A DNA stretch of 64,000 bases from CAYRWR01 sp964537555 (GTDB taxonomy: Bacteria; Spirochaetota; Brevinematia; Brevinematales; CAYRWR01), in contig CAZIAD010000003.1 in NCBI GenBank assembly GCA_964537555.1, positions 106,977 through 170,976 of the forward strand, written 5' to 3'. Position 1 is the first letter of the stretch; each line of letters starts with the position of its first letter. Shown one piece after another: positions 8,253-17,178 of the stretch. Position numbers and translations under genes: made by a program. The notes below the pieces were generated by a model that saw only the letters and a list, made by a program, of their open reading frames with translations, made no database searches and was not told the DNA's origin.

Positions 8253-9098
8253 ATGAAAAAAATCGTGATTTTAAGTATTCTGGCCATGGTTATGGCGGGA
8301 TGTTCCGTAGAGCCGGTTTCCGGGGATCTCAATGGCGGGCAGGCCACTGTACAGTCCACTCCGGCTGATTTTGTAAAGCTCTACTATGCCAAGATCCGGA
8401 CTGTATACCTGAACAAGCAGCTGCAGGGCCAGGCTAAGGGATTCATCGAGATCGCAAAAGTAGCCTACAATAAACAGGTCATAGTCCGCTACAATGTGGC
8501 CGGCACCTCTACCTGGATCGATGTACCCGCTACTTATGTCAAAGACCATTATAACAAGGAAGTGTGGAAATTCGAGATCAATAATATCGCATTTAATCAG
8601 AATGCTGTGGGCATCAGATTTGCTGTGAAGTATACTGTAAACGGCCAGACTTACTGGGATAACAATAACGGTCAGGATTACCGGCTTTCCTACAGTGATG
8701 CTACTTATGAAGACCTGACTGATGTGGTCTTCGGTAAGAGCCAGCTCATGATCAACCACGGAGAATCCTACATCTACCGTGACGGTGCCTATCCTTCTGT
8801 ACTGTTCGGATGGGTCCGTGTCAGGAATGTAGGCGCTCCCAAGACCCTCACCCTGATCTACACCACCGATGGATGGAACACCACTCAGACCACCCCTCTT
8901 TTCTACTATGACAACAGCCCTGACGGCAGCATAGAAAGCTGGAAATTCTTTACTGAAAATGTATCTTCACAGACTACTCAGTTCGACTATGCCGTATCTA
9001 TGACCGTAAATGGCTACACTACCTGGGATAACAACTTCCAGCAGAACTACCAGCAGTATGTACCCGTTCCTGAAATACAGAGCTACCTGCAGTGGTAA
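8253..9098 (+). CDS. lipoprotein with two CBM21-like domains, paralog of the upstream gene
   Basis: 281 residues, exactly the length of its upstream neighbour and closely similar throughout, so the pair is a tandem duplication. The lipoprotein signal ends in AMVMAGC. The first CBM21-like module ends in YTVNGQTYWDNNNGQDYRL and the second in YTTWDNNFQQNYQQY, keeping the aromatic and WDNN residues expected for glucan binding. The TAGGAG ribosome-binding site is good. It is transcribed with the first copy from the promoter at 7304 and ends at the terminator near 9119. Divergence is highest in the second module, suggesting different glucan preferences (inference). Confidence 0.8.
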   Translation: MKKIVILSILAMVMAGCSVEPVSGDLNGGQATVQSTPADFVKLYYAKIRTVYLNKQLQGQAKGFIEIAKVAYNKQVIVRYNVAGTSTWIDVPATYVKDHYNKEVWKFEINNIAFNQNAVGIRFAVKYTVNGQTYWDNNNGQDYRLSYSDATYEDLTDVVFGKSQLMINHGESYIYRDGAYPSVLFGWVRVRNVGAPKTLTLIYTTDGWNTTQTTPLFYYDNSPDGSIESWKFFTENVSSQTTQFDYAVSMTVNGYTTWDNNFQQNYQQYVPVPEIQSYLQW

Positions 9099-9115
9099 GC
9101 CCTCTTTAAATAGTT

Positions 9116-9148
9116 AAAAGCCGTCTCACTCTGAGACGGCTTTTTTTT
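9116..9148. terminator. bidirectional rho-independent terminator
   Basis: A 10-bp perfect stem, AGCCGTCTCA / TGAGACGGCT, with a 3-nt loop is followed by eight T and preceded by four A. It separates the convergent CBM21 gene (plus) and mnmA (minus). Confidence 0.9.
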
Positions 9149-9156
9149 ATGTCTTA

Positions 9157-10200
9157 TTATTCATTTACCACACACTCTATCACACCCGAGGCGTAGATAA
9201 GGTCTCCCACGTAAAACACGGCGATCTGGCCGGGAGACACGATCTCCTGGGGATGCTCCATCTCTATAGAAGCCCCGCTCTCTGTCCGATCGACCCGGGC
9301 GGGAATAATGGCACTCTGGTAGCGTATCTGCACATCATAGGCCCCGCTTACAAACTTATCCGTAAAGATATTCATATCCCGTACAGTGAACCTGCGGGCA
9401 GTAGGCTTGGGCCCCAGGATGATGCGGTTTTGGGCCTGGTCAAACTCCCGTACAAAGGCTCTTTCTCCCAGGGCTACATTGAGACCTCTGCGCTGGCCGT
9501 AGGAGTAGAAAGGAATACCCTTGTGCTTACCTACCTTTGCTCCATTATACCAGAACTCACCTTCTTTTTCCTCTATGCCGGCCCCTCTCAAAAAGTCCCG
9601 GTAGTCATCCTTGATAAAACAGACGTCCTGGCTTTCTGCCTTGTCCGCCTTGATAGGCATGCCTGAGTCATCTACTATCTGCCTGACCTCAGGCTTTTTA
9701 TAGTCACCCAGGGGAAAGCGCATATAGGGCAGCATATCCTTTTCTACAAAGGATAGAAAGTAGCTCTGGTCCTTGGGAGCAAAGTGAGCCTTGCGCAGGA
9801 GGAGCTCGCCCTCCACCTCGGCGATACGGGCATAGTGTCCCGTAGCAAAGGCATCTGCACCCTGAGACAGGGCAAATTCCAACAGAGCGCCGAACTTGAT
9901 GTGACGGTTACACAGCACACAGGGATTAGGGGTAAGGCCCCGCTCATAATCCCGTACAAAACGGGACACGATCTTGGCCTCAAAGATATCCTTGAGGTCC
10001 AGGGTCTTATGGCCGATGCCCAGGTAATCACATACCTTTCGGGCAGAGTTGATCTCTTCCAGGGAACAGCATTTTTTAGACCCCTGTTCCACCAGGCCTA
10101 CAAAGGTGATGCCGGTGACGCTATGCCCCTGCTGCTGTAGCAGCCAGGCTACAGCCGAGGAGTCTACTCCACCGCTCATCCCCACATATATATGAGACAT
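9157..10200 (-). CDS. mnmA: tRNA-specific 2-thiouridylase MnmA
   Basis: 347 residues. It makes 2-thiouridine at the wobble base U34 of Lys, Glu and Gln tRNAs, using ATP and a relayed persulfide. The PP-loop GMSGGVDSSAV is at residues 7-17, the catalytic Cys94 is in TPNPCVLCNRHIKFG, and the second Cys194 is in AESQDVCFIKD. The C-terminal beta-barrel is complete. The gene starts 9 bp after the fliO-like gene ends, so they are probably cotranscribed, although no functional link is evident. Confidence 0.96.
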   Translation of the reverse strand: MSHIYVGMSGGVDSSAVAWLLQQQGHSVTGITFVGLVEQGSKKCCSLEEINSARKVCDYLGIGHKTLDLKDIFEAKIVSRFVRDYERGLTPNPCVLCNRHIKFGALLEFALSQGADAFATGHYARIAEVEGELLLRKAHFAPKDQSYFLSFVEKDMLPYMRFPLGDYKKPEVRQIVDDSGMPIKADKAESQDVCFIKDDYRDFLRGAGIEEKEGEFWYNGAKVGKHKGIPFYSYGQRRGLNVALGERAFVREFDQAQNRIILGPKPTARRFTVRDMNIFTDKFVSGAYDVQIRYQSAIIPARVDRTESGASIEMEHPQEIVSPGQIAVFYVGDLIYASGVIECVVNE

Positions 10201-10209
10201 GACATTTTC

Positions 10210-10788
10210 CTACATTTTTCTGAGCTTGTCCTTTTGTTTCTTCAAAAAGCCCAGTTTATCGATCTTTTTAAACTTGGGGAAAAAGCTCATCAGGTCAAAG
10301 AACTTGCCTTCTTTGGGCCGGAGCTGTTCCCGGTTGAGCTCGATATAGTCTATCGTCTCCTTGTCCTCTATCTTATCCATGAGCCGGAGGCCGTCACTGG
10401 ATACCGATATGAGGTAATAGGTAGGCCCCAGCTTAATGATCTCCAGGTAGTTACCCAGTCCGGCGGGCTTGGACAGGACGATCTCCAGGAGCTTGTCGTC
10501 CTCGGTAGCGGGCAGTCCGCTCTTGGTGACCAGAAACTTGATGAGGAAGTAGGCCCCCACTGCAAACAGGGCGGTAAAAAAGATGACCTTAACTGCGGAC
10601 CAGAATGCGGAAGGGGTAGCGGTACGCCGGGCTGCGGCATTGGTCCCGCCATTACCGTAGAATTCCTGCAGGAATCCCTGGCCGGCATTGGTCCCGTTGG
10701 TCAGTGTGCTATTAGTAGCAGCGGCAGTCTGGGCAAAGGATAGTGCGGGTATCATCAGACTCAGGGCTATAAATAGACGTATAGGCAT
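10210..10788 (-). CDS. fliO: FliO-like flagellar export apparatus protein
   Basis: 192 residues from the ATG at 10788, which follows a GGAGGGG ribosome-binding site and gives a signal peptide (MPIRLFIALSLMIPALSFA). One transmembrane helix, VKVIFFTALFAVGAYFLIKFL, is followed by a FliO-type domain: VLSKPAGLGNYLEIIKLGPTYYLISVS then DGLRLMDKIED, matching the small beta domain that in FliO follows the helix. The tail is very basic. FliO helps assemble the FliP-FliQ-FliR export gate. No other flagellar gene is in the window, which is unusual. The family assignment rests on layout and pattern rather than strong motifs. Confidence 0.65.
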   Translation of the reverse strand: MPIRLFIALSLMIPALSFAQTAAATNSTLTNGTNAGQGFLQEFYGNGGTNAAARRTATPSAFWSAVKVIFFTALFAVGAYFLIKFLVTKSGLPATEDDKLLEIVLSKPAGLGNYLEIIKLGPTYYLISVSSDGLRLMDKIEDKETIDYIELNREQLRPKEGKFFDLMSFFPKFKKIDKLGFLKKQKDKLRKM

Positions 10789-10855
10789 ATTCCCCTCCTG
10801 TTTCCCCATATTATAGGTGAAAATGAATGATATGTGAAATTATAAAGCGATGAGT

Positions 10856-13432
10856 TTATCTTTTTTTATAGATGAGCACGCCATACTTAGGAATCTGTAT
10901 GCCATATTGGGTGCCATTATAATAGACTGAAGAGGTCCAGGATTCAGGATCATAATAGCTGTTCCCATAAGCTCCACTGGGGCTGATAAACTGCAGGTCC
11001 CACCAGCCCACTGAGGGAAAATGTAATCCATAAGTCCCACCTCCATCCGGATAGCCATAGGAAACTGCATTATAATTAATTATGACAAAAATCTCATCAG
11101 AAGCTCCTCTAGTAAATTCTATTACTTTTGCGGGGTTTGCGTATTTTGTTTCTAAATCAGTATATCGAATTCCAGCATTATTTTTTCTTAATTTTATCAG
11201 ATCCTTGACCGCATTATGTACATTGATACCGCCCCAGCCCAGGTTTTCCCAGTTCAGATACCAGGTGTTGGCATCCTCTACTATGAAGTATTTATTATTG
11301 CCGGGATAATATCCCTGTATAAATTCATCACCCATAAACAGCATAGGAATACCCCGAGCCATAAATACAGTGGCTAAACCGGTGATCTGCTGATACATCG
11401 CATCAAACTCACCATTACCCCAGCTCCGGTAGGATAGCTCTGCCGGAAAACGCTGCTTACCATTACCCGCTTCATCATGACTGACCAGGTAGTTGAGAGC
11501 CGGCGTACCACTGGGGCTTCTGTTATTGCCAGGGTTATCGACATCACTGCCGTATATGAGCGAGGCCACGGTATTCATATCGATACTTCCAGGGCCATAT
11601 TTAAACAGATTCCTGAGGTGGTGGGACATGTTCACATTCCATTGGCTGTCAAAGTTTCCCCCATTATTAGCAGTAATCCATGCGTCCGTTGGCAGGTTTT
11701 CCGCTACCAGATAGAGATTGGCTCCGTTGCCATCGGTGGCAGCATAATTTCTCAGATCCCGGGTCATATTATAGAGATAACTACCCCCGGTACTGCCGGA
11801 GTCATTGTAATGAATATAATAGGTGGCGTCAAAGCGGAACCCGTCTATATGGTACTGCTTCATAAAATACTGTGCGCTTTGAGTGAGAAATTTAGCGACT
11901 ACCGGATTCCCGAAATTAAAACGGGGGCCCCAGTCTGTCTTTCCACTGTACCAGTAAGTATCAGGCGAAGTCCAGTTTTCTGCCCCGTCATAGGAAGCGA
12001 TCACATCATCGGAGCTGCCCATGTGGTTAAACACCAGGTCCATGATGACTGCCATACCATGGCCATGGGCCTGGTCTACAAAGTATTTAAAGCTATCCAC
12101 TGTATTGGGAGTGGTACCCACATAGGCGGACTCGGGGGCGTAAAACAGGACATAGTTGTAACCCCAGGACAGATCCCCGGCGAACTCGTTAATGGGCAGA
12201 GGCTCAATGGCCGTGAATCCCAGGTTGGACAGGTAGCTGAAGTTATTGACCGCGGTCTCAAAGGTACCCTGGCCGTAGTAGGACCCGGCTCCATTGGTCC
12301 ACCAGGAACGCATCTGCATCTGGTAGATGATGTACCAGTCATAGCCGGGCCGGCTCCAGGGATACTGCCAGCTATAGGCGCTGTGGTCTATGATATAGCT
12401 CTTGTTTCCCGATGTGTTCATGGCCGGGCTGTGTTCGTTCTTTTTAGCGGCGGGGTCGGAGATGTAGTTGGTATAGGGTCCGCCGTACTGGTTGGGGTAC
12501 TGTTCCAGGACATACTTGTAGGCCTGGCCGGGAGCGGTATTGGACAGCTCGATCCACCAGAATACCCGGCCCCGGTCCAGGTTCATGGGAGTCTTTCCCC
12601 AGCCATTAAAGTCACCCGTGACATAGGCCTTGCGCACATTGGGGGCATAGAGCTTAAAGAAGGTACGGCCGCTGCCCTTGTACTCCGCACCGAACCACTC
12701 ATCATCCCAGATGTTGCCGCTGTAGCTGCGGAAGTGGTTGGTCTCATCGGCCCAGAAGTAGGCATAGGTCTCATACCAGCTGGCGGGCGGGGAGATAAAT
12801 ACCCGGTCTTTGGTAGAGTATTCGTTATAGAGAAAATTAGAGATATTGGTCACCATAGCGCTTACATTAGTGAGGGCATAAAAAGTGATCCGGTTTTCCG
12901 TCAGGAGGGGGAAGGTCACTATTCTCTTGTAAGTACCTCCATTGCCAGGATTTATGATCTCCCAGGATCCGGCACTGCCGTCCCGCATCTTCAGCTCGTA
13001 TTTCTGATAGTAATCCACCCCGGGTATATGGTACACCATCCAGGGCACCCCCCCATTGGTGGTATTGGAGGACACAGTGACATTTCCGCTGTGACTGCCA
13101 TTGTCAGCCCAGTAGTTCAGCCGGGGATCAGCCATCCCGCCCAGAGGAGCTGCGTCCACATAGACGATAAGAGAGGATGGCAGGGGGGCATAGGCATTGG
13201 TATTATTGAGGTAATTGGTGCTGGTATAGATGATAGTATAGTTCGTCACATAATTAGTGGCATTATTGGTAGTAATACTGTAATTGGTAATAGTGCCCGG
13301 CACATTGGTGAGCCAGATGGTATTAGTGGAAGAGTTAAGAGTATTCCCCAGATCATGAAGAGAGGTACATTTGACAAGAGCCAGGAGCAGCAGGGGCAGG
13401 AGAAAGAGCAGCCATCTTTTCTTCATAGTCAT
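10856..13432 (-). CDS. secreted GH13 alpha-glucan hydrolase (pullulanase/branching-enzyme-like) with CBM48
   Basis: 858 residues. The N-terminus (RWLLFLLPLLLLALVKC) resembles a lipoprotein signal, though Lys at -1 is unusual. An Asn/Thr-rich linker (25-80) and a beta domain (85-200) precede a CBM48 module at about 255-350 (KLYAPNVRKAYVTGDFNGW). The TIM barrel shows GH13 regions: DLVFNH (465-470), GFRFDATY with nucleophile Asp535, VAENLP with acid/base Glu578, and VSHDE with His652-Asp653. It should act on alpha-1,4/1,6-glucans outside the cytoplasm. It follows the CBM-like lipoprotein gene after 3 bp. Pullulanase versus amylase or branching specificity cannot be read directly. Confidence 0.85.
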   Translation of the reverse strand: MTMKKRWLLFLLPLLLLALVKCTSLHDLGNTLNSSTNTIWLTNVPGTITNYSITTNNATNYVTNYTIIYTSTNYLNNTNAYAPLPSSLIVYVDAAPLGGMADPRLNYWADNGSHSGNVTVSSNTTNGGVPWMVYHIPGVDYYQKYELKMRDGSAGSWEIINPGNGGTYKRIVTFPLLTENRITFYALTNVSAMVTNISNFLYNEYSTKDRVFISPPASWYETYAYFWADETNHFRSYSGNIWDDEWFGAEYKGSGRTFFKLYAPNVRKAYVTGDFNGWGKTPMNLDRGRVFWWIELSNTAPGQAYKYVLEQYPNQYGGPYTNYISDPAAKKNEHSPAMNTSGNKSYIIDHSAYSWQYPWSRPGYDWYIIYQMQMRSWWTNGAGSYYGQGTFETAVNNFSYLSNLGFTAIEPLPINEFAGDLSWGYNYVLFYAPESAYVGTTPNTVDSFKYFVDQAHGHGMAVIMDLVFNHMGSSDDVIASYDGAENWTSPDTYWYSGKTDWGPRFNFGNPVVAKFLTQSAQYFMKQYHIDGFRFDATYYIHYNDSGSTGGSYLYNMTRDLRNYAATDGNGANLYLVAENLPTDAWITANNGGNFDSQWNVNMSHHLRNLFKYGPGSIDMNTVASLIYGSDVDNPGNNRSPSGTPALNYLVSHDEAGNGKQRFPAELSYRSWGNGEFDAMYQQITGLATVFMARGIPMLFMGDEFIQGYYPGNNKYFIVEDANTWYLNWENLGWGGINVHNAVKDLIKLRKNNAGIRYTDLETKYANPAKVIEFTRGASDEIFVIINYNAVSYGYPDGGGTYGLHFPSVGWWDLQFISPSGAYGNSYYDPESWTSSVYYNGTQYGIQIPKYGVLIYKKR

Positions 13433-13435
13433 CCT

Positions 13436-14869
13436 TTAGCGCACCCCATAGGGCTTATTATATACCCTCTCTATATAGTTTGAGAGATTGGACCCATTGG
13501 TCTTTACATCATTGGACAGGGACTGAGGGATCACATCCCACACCCCGTCATCATCGGCATTACCGCTAAGAACACACAGAGTGTGGAGAGTATCACTGGC
13601 CGTGATATTCAGCACACTAAGAGGTATGGACATCTCGAAGCCGTTAGTACGTATCACAGCCATCTTGATCTTCTTCATATCCCCGTTATTCCAGTTATAG
13701 GCCTCTGTGACCCAGGTATTGGTAGGGCCGGCAGAGTACAGGGCCTGGCCTCCCCCTTCCTGAATACGGAACTGTATCTGAAAGTCGGGCTGATTATTAT
13801 TAGTGGGCATCAGGGTAAAGCGGCCATCCCAGGAGGACCAGGCATCATGGTCAGTACCGGCGGCAGTATTGGTATCTATGGAGAGAGATATCCGTGCTCC
13901 ATTGGGCCCCAGGTCGGGCACATTGAGGGCATCCACCCAGATGTAGAGATTGGCCCCGTCATTGGTCATACGCATCTCGCCCAGGAGAGTGCCATTGGCC
14001 TTGGGGGTGGATGAGCTGCCCAGCAGAGGGGCAGAGTCCCACAGGCTCTCTCGGATACCGTCTATTCCCATGAGGGAGCGTATGATGGTGACCCGGTCCA
14101 TGGTGGTAGACAGCCCATTATCTCCCTGTACCTGAGCCCACACCAGATTTTCTCCGTAGGACAGGGGCAGGTTAGCACTCCAGTTGGTAGCATAGACAGT
14201 GTTGGTCCAGGCTGTTCCCGGAGTAAGGGCGGCACTCTGGGAGTTAGTCACATGATTTTCATCTATTGACCACAGGGTCACCGAGCTGATACGGTCCGGG
14301 TCGGTGAGGTAAGCCCATCCGCTGACATCCATAGAGGAAGCATTAGTGAGATACTGGTCGTAACTTCTGGCATAGGATGAAGCAGGTATATTGGAGATAT
14401 AAAAATTCATCCCCAGAAAGATATCACTGTAACCGGGAGCCTGAAAATGCAGTAAACTGAACAGATAATAATCGGTCTGCTGGTATACCACTACCGACCA
14501 GCTTTTATATGTGCCCTGGTCGATTATTTTTCCGTAATTGGAATATCCGTTATTGGTGATGTAGACCCTGAGAGAATTAGTCCCGTCAGGTATATAGTCT
14601 ACTATATCTCCGCTCAGAGTCCCGCTGAGCAGAAAGGTCGGTTGTAATCTTTCTTCATTAAAGTGGTTGGACAGATTGATAGAGCCTGTGATCACAAAAC
14701 CATTGGAATAGATGGTCACGTCATTGGAAAGTGTGGTCCAGTTAGTATGTATGCCCGTAATAATGCTGTTGGTAATGACTACCTGATTCATTCCGGGGTT
14801 TAAGTCACAGGACAGGGGCAGGATACACACAAGAAGCAGTAATAATGCCGTCAGATACCGTTTTTGCAT
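13436..14869 (-). CDS. lipoprotein with carbohydrate-binding (DOMON/CBM9-like) C-terminal domain
   Basis: 477 residues from the ATG at 14869, which yields the lipoprotein signal MQKRYLTALLLLLVCILPLSC; an upstream in-frame GTG at 14941 would add 24 residues that do not look like an export signal. Residues of about 160-280 form an Ig-like domain. From about 285 a domain begins MGIDGIRESLWDSAPLL, continues LYIWVDALNV and SLSIDTNTAAGTDHDAW, resembling the glucodextranase C-terminal/DOMON-CBM9 fold that binds sugars. With the GH13 gene 3 bp downstream, it is probably an alpha-glucan-binding partner. The start codon directly follows the T-run of a terminator hairpin, see that entry. Confidence 0.65.
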   Translation of the reverse strand: MQKRYLTALLLLLVCILPLSCDLNPGMNQVVITNSIITGIHTNWTTLSNDVTIYSNGFVITGSINLSNHFNEERLQPTFLLSGTLSGDIVDYIPDGTNSLRVYITNNGYSNYGKIIDQGTYKSWSVVVYQQTDYYLFSLLHFQAPGYSDIFLGMNFYISNIPASSYARSYDQYLTNASSMDVSGWAYLTDPDRISSVTLWSIDENHVTNSQSAALTPGTAWTNTVYATNWSANLPLSYGENLVWAQVQGDNGLSTTMDRVTIIRSLMGIDGIRESLWDSAPLLGSSSTPKANGTLLGEMRMTNDGANLYIWVDALNVPDLGPNGARISLSIDTNTAAGTDHDAWSSWDGRFTLMPTNNNQPDFQIQFRIQEGGGQALYSAGPTNTWVTEAYNWNNGDMKKIKMAVIRTNGFEMSIPLSVLNITASDTLHTLCVLSGNADDDGVWDVIPQSLSNDVKTNGSNLSNYIERVYNKPYGVR

Positions 14870-14912
14870 AAAAAAAACCTGCGCTACACTATTTAATATA
14901 GTATAACGCAGG
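14870..14912 (-). terminator. terminator hairpin abutting the next start codon
   Basis: On the minus strand a nearly perfect 35-nt palindrome (14912-14878) with arms CCTGCGTTATACTAT and ATAGTGTAGCGCAGG is followed by eight T (14877-14870), the full signature of an intrinsic terminator for the Ig-like gene upstream. The ATG of the CBM-like lipoprotein gene begins on the very next base, and the only Shine-Dalgarno candidate (GCAGG) is inside the stem. Read-through, attenuation or stem-controlled translation are all possible. Confidence 0.8.
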
Positions 14913-14943
14913 TATGCATTTTTTAAAAGGGCAAATGTCACTT

Positions 14944-15453
14944 TTAATCCTCTGTATCGATCTCCAGAGGCTCCACTATCTTTTCTTCCTTTATCCTGAA
15001 TATACGGCTAAAGGCAAAGACATTGAGTACAATGATCAGCAGCCAGATCACAACCATAAAGACCTTTCCGGCCAGGGAAAAGTCCAGACGGCTGAGTACC
15101 CATATCCGGGCATAGGGAGCGGGGATGGTCTTTTCCATATCTTTAACCTCGGCCAGGATCAGGAACTGGTTAGTCCGGGCTATAGCCAGGGGTACCTTGA
15201 CCATCCATTTTCCATAATGTACTTCTGTACTATTGGTATTACCGGCGGTCAGGTTTATCACGGTGACACTTTTAATATTGTTACCGGCCTGGCCTTTGAC
15301 GTTTGCCTCCCGCATAAACACCTCACCATTGGCAGGGCTTTCTATGATCAGTCTCTCTGTCTCCGATCGGGAGGGGGCTGCATTCATGCGGGCTTCCTGG
15401 GCAAATGTTGCCAGAGGGGCCAGCATGATTATGGCAATAAGTATTCTTTTCAT
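14944..15453 (-). CDS. secreted/membrane protein with Ig-like domain and C-terminal transmembrane helix
   Basis: 169 residues. The signal peptide is MKRILIAIIMLAPLATFA. Residues of about 38-112 form a bacterial Ig-like domain (IIESPANGEVFMREANVKGQ is a typical opening). A single transmembrane helix, VFMVVIWLLIIVLNVFAF, near the C-terminus is followed by an acidic tail (EEKIVEPLEIDTED) in the cytoplasm. The start abuts the stop of the NSS transporter gene with no gap, so it may be an accessory subunit of that transporter (inference). No named family was recognised. Confidence 0.65.
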   Translation of the reverse strand: MKRILIAIIMLAPLATFAQEARMNAAPSRSETERLIIESPANGEVFMREANVKGQAGNNIKSVTVINLTAGNTNSTEVHYGKWMVKVPLAIARTNQFLILAEVKDMEKTIPAPYARIWVLSRLDFSLAGKVFMVVIWLLIIVLNVFAFSRIFRIKEEKIVEPLEIDTED

Positions 15454-17028
15454 TTATGGTTCCACCTTTATCTTTAATTTGTCATCGAGCTGGTTTTTCT
15501 TCCAGGCCCGGAATATCATGAAATTGATAGCTGCCAGTATGACTACGAAGAATATACGGATACTGGTGATAAAGCCCCGATTCGAGACCTTCCACCACAT
15601 AAAGTCTACCTGCTGTTCCTGCAGGTTCTTTAAGGTGATAAAGTCCCAGCCTTCCAGCACAAACCACAGCACCAGCAGGATGATGAGATAGCTGGGTGTA
15701 ATATACTTCAGGATGAATTTAAAGACTTTAGGGATACGTATATCACCGCCCCGGTTGAGTTCTTTCCAGCCCTTGTCTACACCCAACACCCAGGCAAAGA
15801 TGACTGCCTCTATAGTACCAAACAGGACCAGCGAGAAATTACCCGCCCAGAAGTCCATCTCATCTACCGCACCGGCCCCCAGTCCATACACTGCCAGTAG
15901 CCCCATGATGAGGAAGACCACAAAGAGGATGGACACACTCTGCTTGCGATTGGTACGCAGCTCATCCTCCAGAAAGGAAATCCCGGGCTGGAGCAGAGAG
16001 ATGGAAGATGTGAGTCCACCTATAAATAAAAGTAAAAACCAGATGATTTGGAACAGCTGACTGAGAGGGATCTTTCCCAGGATGAGGGGCATAGTGGTAA
16101 ATCCCAGGCCGAATACCCCCTGGCTGGCAATAGACTGGGCCTCCCCGGCCCCCATGAGAACGATAGCCGCAGGAATGACTATGGTCCCCCCTACTATCAC
16201 TTCCAGAAACTGGTTGGCCGCACTGGCCGAGAGACTGGACAGAGCTATATCCTGATTACGCTTGACATAGGAGGAATAGGTCAGAATGGCCCCTATACCC
16301 ACCGAAAGTGTAAAAAATATCTGCCCCGAGGCCGCGAACCATACCTTGATGTCACTGAGGCGGGACAGGTCGGGATTCCACATAAATCCCAGTCCCTGGC
16401 CTATCCCGGGCAGAGTCAGTACCCGGACCAGCATGATGATGCCCAGCACTACCAGTATAGGCATCATGACCTTGGAGGCATTCTCTATCCCCTTTTTGAC
16501 CCCTAAAAAGACGATCACGAAATTGATGACCAGGGTGAGCAGGAAAAAGAATAATGCTGCGGGCATATCCCCGAAAATAGTCATCTTGAGTCCCACGTAC
16601 TGCCCGAAGAAGTCTCCCATCAGAGCCGGAGTGGCCGAAGCAGTCAGGAGGCTGCCCTTGATGGCAAACCAGACATAACCCAGGAGCCAGGACTCTATAT
16701 AGATATAATAAAAGTCGATAAACATGGGGCCGAAGATACCCAGGGATCCCAGGTATTTGGCATAGGGCCTGCGGACCACCGCATTAAGTACCCCCGGAGC
16801 AGAGCCATGCTCAAACTGTCCACCGTAGCGGCCCAGAGTCCATTCCACCCAGGCCAGGGGAATGCCCAGAAAGATAAAGGCCACAAAATAAGGGATCAAA
16901 AAGGCCCCTCCCCCATTGGCCGCCACCACGCCGGGAAAGCGCAGAAAATTACCCAGTCCGACCGCGCTCCCTGCCACCGCCAGGATCACGCCCAGCTTGG
17001 AGGCCCAGTGCTCTCTTTTTGCCACCAT
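15454..17028 (-). CDS. sodium-dependent neurotransmitter:sodium symporter (NSS/SNF) family transporter
   Basis: 524 residues with about 12 membrane helices, the size of bacterial LeuT relatives. The first helix has the family signature KLGVILAVAGSAVGLGNFLRFPG, where the unwound Gly segment binds Na+ and substrate. It imports an amino acid or related compound using the Na+ gradient across the inner membrane; the substrate is not deducible. The divergent neighbour is citrate synthase; downstream, with 0-bp spacing, lies the Ig-like membrane protein. Confidence 0.93.
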   Translation of the reverse strand: MVAKREHWASKLGVILAVAGSAVGLGNFLRFPGVVAANGGGAFLIPYFVAFIFLGIPLAWVEWTLGRYGGQFEHGSAPGVLNAVVRRPYAKYLGSLGIFGPMFIDFYYIYIESWLLGYVWFAIKGSLLTASATPALMGDFFGQYVGLKMTIFGDMPAALFFFLLTLVINFVIVFLGVKKGIENASKVMMPILVVLGIIMLVRVLTLPGIGQGLGFMWNPDLSRLSDIKVWFAASGQIFFTLSVGIGAILTYSSYVKRNQDIALSSLSASAANQFLEVIVGGTIVIPAAIVLMGAGEAQSIASQGVFGLGFTTMPLILGKIPLSQLFQIIWFLLLFIGGLTSSISLLQPGISFLEDELRTNRKQSVSILFVVFLIMGLLAVYGLGAGAVDEMDFWAGNFSLVLFGTIEAVIFAWVLGVDKGWKELNRGGDIRIPKVFKFILKYITPSYLIILLVLWFVLEGWDFITLKNLQEQQVDFMWWKVSNRGFITSIRIFFVVILAAINFMIFRAWKKNQLDDKLKIKVEP

Positions 17029-17123
17029 ACTTCACTCCTTCCGCATGATAATCATTGTTTTTAAATCGGTTTACAATAAAGTAAAGCCCCGCTTTTGTCA
17101 AATGGCATAAGCCTGCCCGGGAT

Positions 17124-17152
17124 TTGACCTAAGTGAGATCACCCCTTAATAT
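17124..17152 (+). promoter_or_regulatory. sigma70 promoter of citrate synthase
   Basis: -35 TTGACC (17124-17129), a 17-bp spacer and -10 TAATAT (17147-17152) lie 27 bp before the start codon, with AAGGAGG in between. Confidence 0.65.
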
Positions 17153-17178
17153 CTATGGTATTACCCAAGGAGGCAAAC

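Noticed and set aside
11477..13483. Very long plus-strand frame (668 codons) opposite the GH13 gene.
   Set aside because: It is the antisense shadow of the GH13 coding sequence, which has all catalytic motifs; the antisense protein is Ile/Gly/Val-rich without domains.
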